Assembly (NCBI GenBank): GCA_038363925.1
Contig: JAQQWL010000003.1
Coordinates: forward strand, 1,302,001-1,366,000
Direction: 5' to 3'
DNA from: Apiospora phragmitis
Lineage: Eukaryota; Ascomycota; Sordariomycetes; Amphisphaeriales; Apiosporaceae
DNA: 64,000 nucleotides
The notes beneath the pieces were generated by a model. That model saw nothing but the letters and a program-made list of their open reading frames with translations, did not search any database and had not been told where the DNA came from. Shown one piece after another: positions 1 through 10,452 of this stretch. Positions within the stretch are counted from its first letter, which is position 1. Every line of letters starts with the position of its first letter. The translations under genes and the position numbers were made by a program.

Positions 1-998
1 GATGACAGGTTAGCATTAGCCAAAGGCACAAGTCCTGGGGCCTCACTCGGGGCCACTTCATCGAATCTCCATTGCATCCATGTGGAAGAAGCCTGTTCGG
101 TCACTTTCGATAATACACCACTGGAGAAGCAACGCGCCAAACGTTGCGGGATGGTCGGACTTACTTGAGAGCTAAAAATGGAGCAATAGCTTCCAAATCA
201 GTGCCGAACTGCGAATCGACGTCCCTGGTCGGACGAAGTTTGCGAGGTTTTCGCAATGGACAATCTTGGTCTGCCGCTACTTTGCCGACGTCATTTGCAC
301 GTGTAACGTGAAGGTGTAGGAGATTCGGTACCACATCATCTGCACCAGGCATAGTGGGGTTACGACAAGTGACGTTCTGTTCGCCCCATTCCTCGCTCAA
401 GGCAAGAGACTCGAGGTTTGGGAGTAGACTGAGCAGAAAGGCGACCTGGCGGAAAGAAGTTGAGGTTAGCTCTGTGGTCAAGAATGGTTACACAACGATG
501 ACCGATCAAAGTTACACGCACGGCACAGTCCACCGCCGTACCATCAAAGTCAAAGTCGTACGCGTCGGCGGTGATGCAGTCGAACCAGACGTCGGGAGCC
601 AACCCAAACACAGAAAGATGCGAGGACTTCTTGATCAGCTCCAACAGGCTTGCCTTCTCGCCAGGCCGCTGCAGGCACGACACGAATTCGTCATCGTCGC
701 TTCTTATATCGATACACTCCCGATCCCCCAGGTCCAGGTGCACGATGTAGCGAGCAATGACGGGGTCCACGGCAATGTTGAGTAGCAGCTCGAGCATGGT
801 GGTAGTTACTTGCAGATCCGCAGACGGCTCCCCGAAGCGGAACCGGCGGTACTTGCGGCGGAGCTCTTTGTGTCTGGCAAGGAGGGGGCGGGAGATGGCG
901 TACATATGCTTGGATGTCAAGACAAGGGATTCAAAGTCATACGGCAATGCAACCTCGAGAATATGAAGCAGGAGCTCGTTAGGAAGAGCGCTTTCCAT
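1..998 (-). CDS. F-box-like / LRR-type protein, 3' end outside window
   Basis: The start at 998 opens with MESALPNELLLHILEVALP, the LPxELLxxIL pattern of an F-box N-terminus, so a substrate receptor of an SCF ubiquitin ligase is the family-based guess. Three exons fit: 492-998, 165-445 and 1-120. Intron 446-491 has a GTAACC donor, a GCTAAC branch-like site and a CCAG end. Intron 121-164 has a GTAAGT donor and a CTCCAG end. Both keep the frame, and exon 3 stays open to the window edge. Exon 2 holds the leucine-rich segment FLLSLLPNLESLALSEEWG, typical of the repeats that follow fungal F-boxes. Without splicing, the exon 1 and exon 2 frames each end in a stop, so the introns are needed. The substrate is unknown. 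Confidence 0.7.
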
Positions 999-1283
999 TG
1001 AAACTAATTGAGAGTTGTTGGCCGGCAGCGACGATTTATTTTGCTTGTGACGCGTGAAAGGGTGTTGTGGTTTGTTGATGCGTGCAGTCGTGTCAGGGTT
1101 GCCTGGCGAATATTGTAGTATGGGTTTTACACCTGACAGCCGACGGACCGCAGCTGGAAGTCCTTGGTAGCACGGGCATTGGGGAGATTGACTACCGGCA
1201 CACTACCGGAGACGGTCGAAGATGTGTTTTGAAATAAAAGTACGCAATCATCAATCCCGCCGTCGGGGCTTGTCCCCGCGAAG

Positions 1284-1680
1284 CTACCTACATCTGATCT
1301 GATACGATCTAAAATCCGCCTCCATTTCCGCCATCTGGGACTGCATGGCAGCCCGGTCCCATTGCTTCAGGACCTTGACCACTTCCTCCACCGTCATGAA
1401 GCTCAAATGCCATCTCTTCATCAAGCCGGCGACCAGTTCCTGCGCCGCCTCCAGCTCGACCTGCAGTATCACGGCGTCGACCTTGATCCACTTCCAGAGC
1501 AGGTTCATGATCAGCGCGTCCCGGAATCCGTCGCAGACGCATCCGCCGCCGTGCTCGATGCGGGCCGACGCCGTCGAGCGCGACGTAGCAGTCCGTCCCG
1601 AGCCGGACCCAGTGGCAGGTCCGCTTCGTGGAGATGGTGGGGCAGTCGTAGTCGTCCGCGAAGCGCCGCGCGCGTGTCGC
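1284..1680 (-). pseudogene. Cys-containing hypothetical protein fragment, frame-shifted
   Basis: Two minus-strand frames that look coding abut here. The upstream one (about 1680 to 1560) reads DDYDCPTISTKRTCHW followed by TDCYVALDGVG. The downstream one carries GGGCVCDGFRDALI and then an amphipathic helical stretch ending in a stop at 1284. They differ by one base near 1545-1565. A stop lies just upstream of the first frame, and no start codon could be chosen; a GTGAGC there could be a splice donor. I do not recognise the family. It may be a decayed or mis-sequenced small Cys-rich protein. The base composition is GC-rich and unlike the flanks. Confidence 0.3.
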
Positions 1681-2310
1681 TCACCGGGTTTCGTAGCAGT
1701 AGGACCTACACTCTCCCAAAAAAGCTGAGGACGTGAGGGGGTGCCATCGCTGGAGTCAGTAGTAGCTAATTGCCTTTACGGTAGTTGGGTCAGCCAACGA
1801 TGTTGGCGCAAGTTACCTACCTTGTTCCAGTTGCAAACGATTGGAGGCGGGCATTTATTTACATTCATCGACTGGCCCGTTTCCGCTCCCAAGATTACCT
1901 AGGACTATTTATACTCTCACTACAGTGGATGGCTTGAGAATCGGGCTTTATATCTCTTGTACATTCATCTCTTTCACGAAATCACATGAAAGGGTTGCTC
2001 CTTCTAACACAAAGCATATGTCAGACCAGGATTGATTACATCACAAAGGGTTCGCAAAATCGGGACAAAAAAAGGGGTTTAGTTAAATTCATTACTATTC
2101 TTTAATCATTACGGTGCTATATCTACGCTAATAGGCAGAAAGTTAGTACGAGAGCCAATACTTACATCAATCTCATCAATGGCAAGATATGTAAAGTGAC
2201 ACCCTACCAACGGAGCTCTCAATACAATGGACCGATGCAGTCAAGGTCCCAATCAAAAGTCCGTGACGAACCTCTAAACAGAGCTACATAACTGTTAGTA
2301 CCATATGTCT
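1681..2310. other. intergenic, no gene seen
   Basis: AT-richer spacer between the Cys-rich fragment and the 2EXR gene end. It holds only short open frames without codon-like character. Confidence 0.5.
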
Positions 2311-3234
2311 TTACAGATCGGCATCCTCGGACTCATCCTCCGGAGGGGGGTGGAGGGGGGGGGTACGAAGGCTCTGTCCAGGGAAGCGCTCCAAGAGCTC
2401 GGTGGCAAGGGCCCCCCGGGATTCCTGGTACTGCCAGAGGTGGTATTCCCGATCCTTGACGTAGAGGTCGACGCGGGTGCGGGCCCCGCCAAAGAGGCCA
2501 TCGACGAGCGGGTCAGCACAAGTAGCTGCCACCGTGCTGAAGAAGGCCGGGTCGGCAGCAGCCGGCACGCGGAGGCGCCAGTGAGCGATCATCACCTGCC
2601 GAATCTCCGCCGCCTGGGCCGGATCGAGCGGTCCCGCGAGGGCGGGGAAGCGCCGATACAGGAACGGGATGCGCGGGCCCCAGTGGTCGACATTCCGTAA
2701 GGGCACCAACCAGTCATTGTGCATCACGATCAAGTCACGCTCGAGGCTGATGTGGATGCAGCCCCGTTGGCGGGCTTCTCGCGGAACGGGCTCGCCCGAG
2801 TTGGGGTCAAGCAACATCGCCCGCTGGCCGGGAACACCGCCCAAAGCGGGGTGCCAAGGGAGCGCGCCATAGACGGGCAGCTCCAGTGGGTAGAGCCGCA
2901 AGGCCGCGGCCCGGCTCTCGCGCGTGGCCGTGAAACACGGGCTCGGCAGCAAGTGGCGTCCAACGCGCACGGTCTGGGTGCGAAGACGCTGAAGACGTGC
3001 AGGCATGGCGGCCTCTCGACTGTTGGTGGGGGGCCGTGGGGCCGTGTCGCCGTTGAGGACCACGGCACGACCTTCGTAAGCGGCGAGGATGACCTCGTCC
3101 CAAATCTCGTCGCGGATCTCAAGAGGAAGCATCGAGAACTGGGGGAAGCTCTGGCTTCCGGTCGTCTCCATGGCGGCAGAGTTGCCACTAGGTTCTCGTC
3201 GAGGACGGGGGGTCTCGGCGATGACGGGTTGCAT
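2311..3234 (-). CDS. 2EXR domain-containing protein
   Basis: A single-exon frame of 307 aa. At residues 31-48 it has FPQFSMLPLEIRDEIWDE, the F-x-x-F-x-x-L-P-x-E-x-R-x-x-I-W signature of the 2EXR family, large in Pezizomycotina and of unknown function. The following block PSPCFTATRESRAAAL matches the second conserved part (x-N/T-R-E-S-R). A downstream ATG at residue 22 sits closer to the domain and could be the true start. The tail is proline- and acid-rich. The frame is intact, unlike the related gene at 6726-7477. No signal peptide or membrane segment is seen, so an intracellular location is inferred. Confidence 0.8.
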   Translation of the reverse strand: MQPVIAETPRPRREPSGNSAAMETTGSQSFPQFSMLPLEIRDEIWDEVILAAYEGRAVVLNGDTAPRPPTNSREAAMPARLQRLRTQTVRVGRHLLPSPCFTATRESRAAALRLYPLELPVYGALPWHPALGGVPGQRAMLLDPNSGEPVPREARQRGCIHISLERDLIVMHNDWLVPLRNVDHWGPRIPFLYRRFPALAGPLDPAQAAEIRQVMIAHWRLRVPAAADPAFFSTVAATCADPLVDGLFGGARTRVDLYVKDREYHLWQYQESRGALATELLERFPGQSLRTPPLHPPPEDESEDADL

Positions 3235-4302
3235 TGTGATGGTCTGAGGTATCCTGCTGCTGAAGATTCTGAAGTGGAAATATCTAGTGGGGATATGTTG
3301 GTATCGACGGTAGGTAAATCTAGGCTAAAGGCTAGCAAGGTTACCTGTAGGCTTACTTATCAGTGTGATTGATGAGTCTTGTTCGATTCCTCGAGTATGG
3401 TGGATCAGGGAAAGAAGAAAATGAGACTCTCAAGGGAGCAGGGCTAGATATATATATCCCATCCGCCCGCTCTAAACAATACTGTTGTACCGCCCTGTTA
3501 TGAAACAGACGTTGTGTTAGAGAACGTATATATTGTGTGAGAGACAAGTGCTCAGTGACAGCGTAGATCTCATATATACTGTTATATCGTATCCCTGCTA
3601 TTGATACTCCAAGGCCGGGAGCAACCTCTGTTGGGTCTTTACTATGCCGATGTAGGTCAGGTACACACACTCTATTGTAGTTGCATTAACACAAGCTATG
3701 AACCCTCTCGGTTGTTTTTGGGTGTGTCAGCTGGCACAGTACTTTACTACGAGTCTGCATTATTACTTCTCAGGGTGCTTAATGGTGGACAACAAATAGG
3801 AGCAGCTCATATGTATAAGACATTCGTTTTTGAGTTACTGGATCAGTTAGTTAAAGAGGAAGATTTTATTTGTTAGGAATATGTACGTTGCGATCCGTAT
3901 GGTTCTGGCCTATTAATTCGGAGTACGGGTTGCGGCAACTCGGCCAATTGATGATAATCAGTCGATAGCCCATGGCGATGGCGCTTTTCCGATGCACGCT
4001 TCGTATGTCCCTTGAACGCCAAAGCGTTGATCCCTCCAGAAGCCTTAGCGGTAGAATACGGATTAGGCACCATTTAGTGCAAACAGTGTGTCGGTCGCCT
4101 GCCGTTCTGGGAGCTGCTGATGTCTTTAATTGGCTAAATCGGCCTCCTACCGTTTCGCACGGCACCGTCGATCGTTTCCCAAAGTATTGTACAAAAGGTA
4201 GCGGTTGAACATCGTCCCAGACCTTCTCTCCCGGGAAATTGTAGCAACTTCTTCTTCCTTCTTTAGTCGTTTCACACTCGCCCAACCTCAAGGCCCACTA
4301 GA
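3235..4302. other. intergenic, promoter side of 2EXR gene and esterase
   Basis: It contains the 5' flank of the minus-strand 2EXR gene and the 5' flank of the plus-strand esterase. An AT-rich middle (about 3440-3860) holds a 91-codon open frame of low-complexity character that I do not accept as a gene. No RNA gene was recognised. Confidence 0.4.
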
Positions 4303-6288
4303 ATGCCGTCCCCATCAGTATTCTCGTCATCTCGCTCCTCGCACCGGCCCTTGCGTTGTCGACCCGGGGTGAAACGTCGCCCCGCATCAACACCACCAGC
4401 GGGCTAATTGGCGGCCACCGAGCGCCGAATCGGACGTCCGTCGCAGAGTTCCTCGGCATCAAATATGGACAGGCCCCAACGGGGGGGCTCCGATTCGCAC
4501 CGCCAAAGAGATTCATCGCTCCAGGGACCTTTTACGAGGCTTCAGAATGGGTAAGTGTCTGGGTTCGCATTTGCATCGTTTCCTCCTGCGAGCCCATCGG
4601 GTTTGACTGATACTACTTGTAAAACCAAATATAGTCACCGTACGTCGTCTTGGTATTGATGTCTGTATAACAACACCACTTGCGTGCATACTGACGACCA
4701 TGAGGTGGGCGGGATCATTAGCGACTGCCCCTCCAACAAGCCGCCCGAGTCCAGGTTTCCGAACTTCACTGAACCGTCGGGTCTGCGCGTCTGGAAGAAC
4801 TTCGCGGCTCAGAACGACAACCCCTCATCCGAGGACTGCCTAGCCCTAAATATCTGGACTCAAAGCCCGGGCATCTCGGCCAAGAAGCCGGTGCTGGTCT
4901 GGTTTCATGGGGGACGTATGGTGCCAAGCGCTTACCCCTGGCCGGACCCCTGCTGATGACCGTCTCCACAGGCTTCACTATTCCCGGTCCCCATAGTCCA
5001 TTCTTTAGTGGCCAGTATCTCGCCGACGCCGAGGATGTTGTCGTGGTCACAGTCAAGTCAGTTACATTTGGAGCCCCTATCTTCTTCGCCCATCATATCT
5101 GCCGTATTGACGCATACTCAGCTACCGACTCGGCATCTTCGGCTTTTCTGGCGCCCCGGTCCTGGCGCAGAACGCAGCCCTCCTGGACCAGCGCTCGGCG
5201 GTGGAATGGGTCCGAGACAACATTGAGAGCTTCGGGGGCGACCCGTCGCGCATTGTCATCTTCGGCCAGAGCGCCGGCGGTGCCTCTGTCGACTACTACT
5301 CCTTCACCTGGACCCAAGACCCCATCGTCGCGGGCCTGATCCCCCAATCGGGCACCTCCTCAGCTTCCTCCCGAACACAAAGGACTACGCCGAGAGCCTC
5401 TGGTACAATGTCTCGCAAACCCTCGGCTGCGGCGGCAGTCCTAACGACGACCCCGACCCCGAAGAAGCCGCGCGTATCCTCTCCTGCGTCCGTACCGCCA
5501 ACGTCGCTACGATCCTAGCCGCCGCAGCCAAAGTCCCCGCGCTCCCGACCCTGGCCCTCCCGCAGGCGACGTTCCACCCCACCGTCGACAACGTCACCGT
5601 CTTCGCCGACTACGAGGCGCGGGCCGCCGCGGGCCGTTTCGCGCGGATCCCCATGCTGACCGGCAACAACGACTTCGAGGCCGGGTGGTACAAACTGTCG
5701 GCCTATGCAGCGCAGATCAACCTGACCGAGGCGCAGTGGGACCTGTACGATGAGCGCGCGTTCACGTGTCCCAGCGCCTACACCGCCAAGTACCGGGTGC
5801 TGTACGGCGTGCCCACGTGGCGGTACCGGTACTTCGGCGACTGGGGCAACCTGCTCCTATACAATGATACTGCGGGATTGGGCCCCCGGGGAAGTGGCGC
5901 CTACCACGGGTCCGAGATCGAGATGGTGTTTGGGACGGCCCGCGACGTGTCCGGCCTGAATAACACCTGCCAGGAATCCGCCACGTCACGGCACATAATG
6001 GGAGCCTGGGCCGCATTTGCGAGGGACCCGGAACGGGGACTGTCTACGTACGGCTGGCCCTTGTATGATCCGGTCGGTAAGTTATTCATCCCAAGCACGA
6101 TCTCACCTCGAACCCTTCTCAGGGGAAGTCTCTTGCTCACCAGCGCTTGGTTTTGTGTCTATGTAGGTGATAGCCTGGTGCGACTGGGATACCAGAACAG
6201 TCCCGAGCCAAGCTTCGTGGCGCCGAGCACTTACGACAGCCATTGTCCGACCATGAACGACCCGGTACCAGGACGGGGCGCCTTTTAA
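4303..6288 (+). CDS. secreted type-B carboxylesterase, frame broken twice
   Basis: An alpha/beta-hydrolase of the carboxylesterase type-B/lipase family, expected to hydrolyse carboxylic esters outside the cell. The hydrophobic stretch SILVISLLAPALAL is a signal peptide. It is followed by VAEFLGIKYGQAP, the SEDCLALNIW block, VVVVTV..YRLGIFGF, the nucleophile elbow FGQSAGGASV, the acid region GNNDFEAG and the histidine region YHGSEIEMVFGT, so a full Ser-Glu-His triad is visible. Plausible exons are 4303-4550, a 5-nt microexon 4635-4639, 4722-4915, 4972-5056, 5122-6076 and 6167-6288. Two defects appear: the only fitting ATG (4303) is one base out of frame with the signal peptide, and the frame slips one base near 5355, just after IPQSGTSS. 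Everything else reads cleanly, so indel errors or recent inactivation are both possible. Confidence 0.75.
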
Positions 6289-6725
6289 TGAGTAATCAGC
6301 AAGCCAATCCCCGATTATATGATGAGCACCTATGCGATGCGGGGCATCTATTGAGAGTCATTTATTAAAGAAGCATTGATATATTAGTCGTAATAGCTTT
6401 GGGCTTGTTGGGTCAAACCATCCGTTCTGCAATGACATCTAGCAAGACGCATTATGGCAGTGGCCTGGAGAGGTGTCTGCCTGGAACTACATCATGAGGG
6501 ATTCTTTATTTTACTAGCTGGGATCGCACTGCGGCAGCTGAACTAGGGCTGTTGGGGCTCCTAGAAGTCACAAAGAGGTTTGTTACCATTATCCTGTCGG
6601 TCTATCAGTTTATTCTATTATTCATTGACTCGCTAGTATCAAAGCGATTGTCCCTGAGTAGAACCACCATCATTCGTGAGAACGAGTCCATATGTAGGGT
6701 AACATAATTCTCATATTCATGAGAC
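6289..6725. other. intergenic between convergent genes
   Basis: Shared 3' flank of the plus-strand esterase and the minus-strand 2EXR gene. No coding frame or RNA was recognised. Confidence 0.5.
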
Positions 6726-7477
6726 TTATGGTTTCATCTGAGGGCCTTCTACCCTATTTCTCTTGCTTGCTAGTTGGCATTGGGTATCATATTGGTCGAT
6801 ATCGTCGAGAGCCTCATCCATCAGTGCCTTTGGATAGTGAATGAGTATTGTGGGCGATCCGTCCCTCGAGGTGTATTCCGATACGTTTGTCCAGTGAACA
6901 GCCATAACTCGTTCTATGGACTCGGTTTGTTTCTCGCTCAATCGGCCAGTGATCTTGTAGGACATCCAGTAAGCATGATCATGTTCATCTTCCCAATTCG
7001 CCGGTGGATTAGCTAAGATGCCTGAGTCATCCAATGTGACAAAGATGTCATGCACAAAGCTGATGTGGACTTCGCCCTGGTAAACCACGTCACAACAGTC
7101 TCCATTCTGTTCTACAGGACCGTCACATCCGTTTGAACTAATGGCGTTGGCGTGTGACTCGTAGACGTGAAGAGAAATGTTGTAGATACGACGGGCAACT
7201 CGACGGCTCTCCCTGTTGACCAGGAATATGGCACTGGGTTTCATGCGGCGGCTGACGTGAATCGATTTCTTTCTGGAGTAAGTTTGTCCAACACCATCTC
7301 TGGCGAGAAGCCGGTTTTGGGAACACCCAATACCAGGTGTCGATCCTTGTAGGCCTCAAGAGCGGCCTCGTGCCAGATAGCACGGCGAACCTCAGGTGGC
7401 AGTTGGGAGAACTGGGGGAAATCTTTGGTCGTCAAGTTGGTGAAGCTGCGGCTCCTGCTTGCAACTGTCGTGGCCAT
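6726..7477 (-). CDS. 2EXR domain-containing protein, frame broken
   Basis: The start at 7477 leads into KDFPQFSQLPPEVRRAIWHE, the 2EXR signature, as in the gene at 2311-3234. The second conserved block, PSAIFLVNRESRRVARRIY, lies in another frame (stop at 6726). The two frames overlap around 7240-7290, and a one-base deletion there would join them. I could not find an intron with proper length and phase: the only GT...AG candidates give the third frame or are too short. The C-terminal part ends with Gln/Lys-rich residues. Function is unknown. It is a relative of the first 2EXR gene but clearly diverged, not a recent tandem copy. Confidence 0.65.
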
Positions 7478-8894
7478 GGTAATGCGTGCAAACTCCTCGG
7501 TCGAGCTGCAGGGTCAAAGTCGTCTGTACAAGGGAGACAGTCGAACAAGCAACGCCACCTATGATCTGGCGTGGGAGAACAGTCGGTTTGAGCTTTCGAT
7601 GAAATGGGAAAGGGGAGCTACGTAAACCTGCGGGTTGGCTCGCCAATATGATGGAGAATGCAATTCGCCCTTTCATCGGTTGGAATTGGATGGATGGATG
7701 GAAACCATTTGATTGTGTTGTGAACGTCAAGGGCTTGTTTGGGGGATGACGAAGTGAAGTGGGGGAGCTTTAGAAACTGTACATACGGTAAGTAAGTACA
7801 GGCAGGCACCTTGGTAACAGTGCGTACTTGGCTGCTCTTTCCACTTGAGTTCTAGTTGAGGGAATGTTAAGGTTGATGGGGAACCTGAAATGTTCCCGGT
7901 GCTGTAAGCTTGCTCTTGCCCGTTCCTGCCATTTCTTTTCTGGGTCCAGGATAATACACTGTTTCTTGAGCATGGCTGGTGGCCACGGGCTCAAGTCCGG
8001 CTGCTATCTTTTGAGATCGGCTGACTGTTGCACGGTCAAGAGCAACAAATGATACATTAGGTGCTATCTAAAGGAAAGTAAGAATGCGTACGGAAGAGAA
8101 TAACGTTGCGGTTCTATACCTATATAAATAAAAGACACTAGGTGGCTGAGTACGTGACCCTCAGGGAATTTACAGGGTAGACCAGTGGGTGTATGTACCA
8201 AGGAAAGTGCCACGTCACATCTCATCGATTGTGTTTGTTCGCATAAGATGCTATAGTTGAGAACGTGTGAACAACGTGCCAAATTGATTGGCAGTTCGCT
8301 CACGTTTGACAATTCTCTGCGTACTGTCCCATATGCACTTATTCGGCGAGCTCTGACAGAATGCCAATGCAAGTGCATTGCAACGTCTCCATACTATAAA
8401 CATTGGTGGATAGGGCCAAGCAGAGCATCTGGAAATGGACACTGTGGGATTAATTGCCTCTCACTCCGCCTGCTTCCGGCAGCTGGCTCCGTTGCAGCTC
8501 ACCATGGCTCTGCGGTACATCTCTTCTGGAAGGGTCTTGGTAGCTCTTTCCTAGGTGTTTACGGGTCACTCTCATGACGATGCCGCCGTCAGGGTTTGTC
8601 TTTGGCATAACTGAGATGAAAAAAATTTGTCATCCCATCACTCAGGCGCTGGAGGAAGCTGAAGTCTATTACTCATCGAATAGTACTACGTTTGTCTTCG
8701 TCTATGAGCCCCTCTCCAACCTCCGAAGTATGGCAAGTGATATTGTATCATAGAGCAGCAGCTTGGTAGCTACATGTAGACAAGTGGAAAGGTATATACG
8801 GGACGGGAAGGACAAGGGTTTAGTAAACACCGCATTTTCAACGCATCTCTATCAGCATCCACAAAGTTCCTTCTCCATCCCAACCAGCTCAGAC
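7478..8894. other. intergenic 1.4 kb, no supportable gene
   Basis: This spans the promoter side of the second 2EXR gene and the 3' side of the LPMO gene. Open frames up to about 110 codons occur on both strands but show no domain, signal peptide or intron pattern. Confidence 0.45.
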
Positions 8895-9644
8895 CTAGCC
8901 TGTGAACATGCTGGGACCAGGCATATCATAGCTCATGATAGTCTGGTAGGGGTTGAACAAGATGCCCGGGTGGTCCGCCGTGTAAAGCGCCGTGCCCAGC
9001 GTGCCGGACGGCTTAGCGGTGCCCGACCCCGTGATCTGGATATTGAAGCACTGCGGGTAGTTCTGGGCGCCGTTGGCCGACCCGGCGGCGTGCAGCGCGA
9101 TGATCTCGTGGCGGAAGACGTAGTTGCCGGGCGCGATGCCGGTGGGGACCTTGGTCGTCCAGGTGTTGTTGTTGGCGATCAGGTCCTCCGATGCCCACGT
9201 CTGGGTATCGTAGTCGATCCCGGCGGCGGCGATCTTGACCCACGCCAGCTTGGTCGGGTCGGCCCGGCTGCAGTCGCCGTCGCAGGCCGCGAGGTAGCTC
9301 AGGATGGGCCCCTGCGCGTGCGGCCACGGCTGCTTGTTGGCCGCCTCCCAGTAGAAGGCCACTTCGCCGCCCGCGGGGACCGTCGCGGTCAGCGCGCCGG
9401 GCGACGCGTTCTTGTGGCAGTTGATGGCCGCGGTCCCGTACTCGCTGGGCGCCACGAAGCCGATGTCGAGGTTCTCGGCGTACCAGGCCGCGATGGCGGG
9501 GACGGCGCCGCCGTTCTTCTTGGCGTAGTAGTAGTCGAGGAGGAAGCCCTGTTGGTGCTTGCCGTTGATCCAAAAGTCGGTGACGAGGCCGTGGCCCGCG
9601 ACCACGCTGGCGAGCGCGCCGAGGAGGGATACTGAGATCTTCAT
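8895..9644 (-). CDS. AA9 lytic polysaccharide monooxygenase
   Basis: A copper enzyme that oxidatively cleaves cellulose or related beta-1,4-glucans outside the cell. The single-exon frame is 249 aa. The signal peptide MKISVSLLGALASVVAG ends just before His18, which becomes the N-terminal copper ligand of the mature protein. His109 in PWPHAQGP is the second histidine of the brace. Gln194 and Tyr196 in GAQNYPQCF fit the conserved Q-x-Y pair, with Tyr at the axial copper site. Also present are FRHEIIALHAAG and a C-terminal PGPSMFTG typical of AA9. There is no linker or CBM1, so this is a catalytic-domain-only form. A TATA-like CTATAATT lies about 100 bp upstream on the minus strand. The frame is intact. 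The exact substrate (cellulose or xyloglucan) cannot be read from sequence. Confidence 0.95.
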   Translation of the reverse strand: MKISVSLLGALASVVAGHGLVTDFWINGKHQQGFLLDYYYAKKNGGAVPAIAAWYAENLDIGFVAPSEYGTAAINCHKNASPGALTATVPAGGEVAFYWEAANKQPWPHAQGPILSYLAACDGDCSRADPTKLAWVKIAAAGIDYDTQTWASEDLIANNNTWTTKVPTGIAPGNYVFRHEIIALHAAGSANGAQNYPQCFNIQITGSGTAKPSGTLGTALYTADHPGILFNPYQTIMSYDMPGPSMFTG

Positions 9645-10452
9645 CCTGAGGCTTGCTGCTTTGGGGTTCGGTTTGTGCTTCTGGAAAGGGCTTGTTTCAA
9701 AAGAGAAGCGTCCGCTCGGAATATGGAAGTGTCCAGCAATTATAGGCGGTCGTGAGATGTTTGTCAGCCACGCCTCGATCGTGATGCCAAGGGGGCAGGT
9801 GCTCTAATAGGCGGAAGTTCATATTGTAATTAGTGGGAGCCCAAGATGCAGGTGGGTGGAAGTTCATGATTTTGGTAAATGAGTTCCACTAATGGGGCTT
9901 TTCCATTTGCGAATACCTCTGCTCTGCTGTTGTCGGTTACATTGCCGGATCAGGATATCCGGCACGTCAACCGCCGAGGGCGGAGGGTTATGATCGAACC
10001 CTCAATACAGGCAAGTCTATTGCTGCTCGTAGTGGAGGCCGTCATTTCTCTATTTAGCTGATGTGCTGTGTATTTGCAGCTCTCGAAGAATATCGTTCCA
10101 CCAAACCAGTCGAGACCCTGGACAGGAACGATCACATACACTTTGTAGTCTTTCCCGCTGACTTACTCACGCTGCTACAGACATTCCTGAAGCCGGGATG
10201 AGTTTATCCTGTATTGTGGAAAAGTGGGTAGGGGTTTTATGTAAGTTGTTCTTTGCTTGCTTTCTATCGTCGGGGCATCACCGCAGCCACAACACCATAT
10301 TTGCAGAGTTCTTTCTGGTAAAGATGAGTACTCGACGGCGGTCATGTAACCTTAGGACCCCTGTAGTTCAACGCGTTGGCTATGGATAAGGAGTAAACCG
10401 TCCATATGTAGAACATGCACATACAGCTTCTACGACAAGCGAGATCGAATTC
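9645..10452. promoter_or_regulatory. LPMO upstream region and 3' flank of CBM18 gene
   Basis: An 0.8-kb spacer. The part next to 9645 is the minus-strand LPMO promoter, with AATTATAG (about 9739-9746 on the plus strand) as a TATA-like box. The rest is the 3' flank of the nine-hevein gene. No other gene is seen. Confidence 0.4.

Noticed and set aside
3440..3880. Possible solo LTR or transposon trace (AT-rich, TGTTGTA start, 91-codon frame)
   Set aside because: No second copy, inverted ends or target duplication could be seen in this window.
8763..9635. 290-codon plus-strand frame opposite the LPMO
   Set aside because: It is an antisense shadow of a GC-rich gene; the product is Arg/Gly/Val-rich with no domain, while the minus strand encodes a complete AA9 enzyme.
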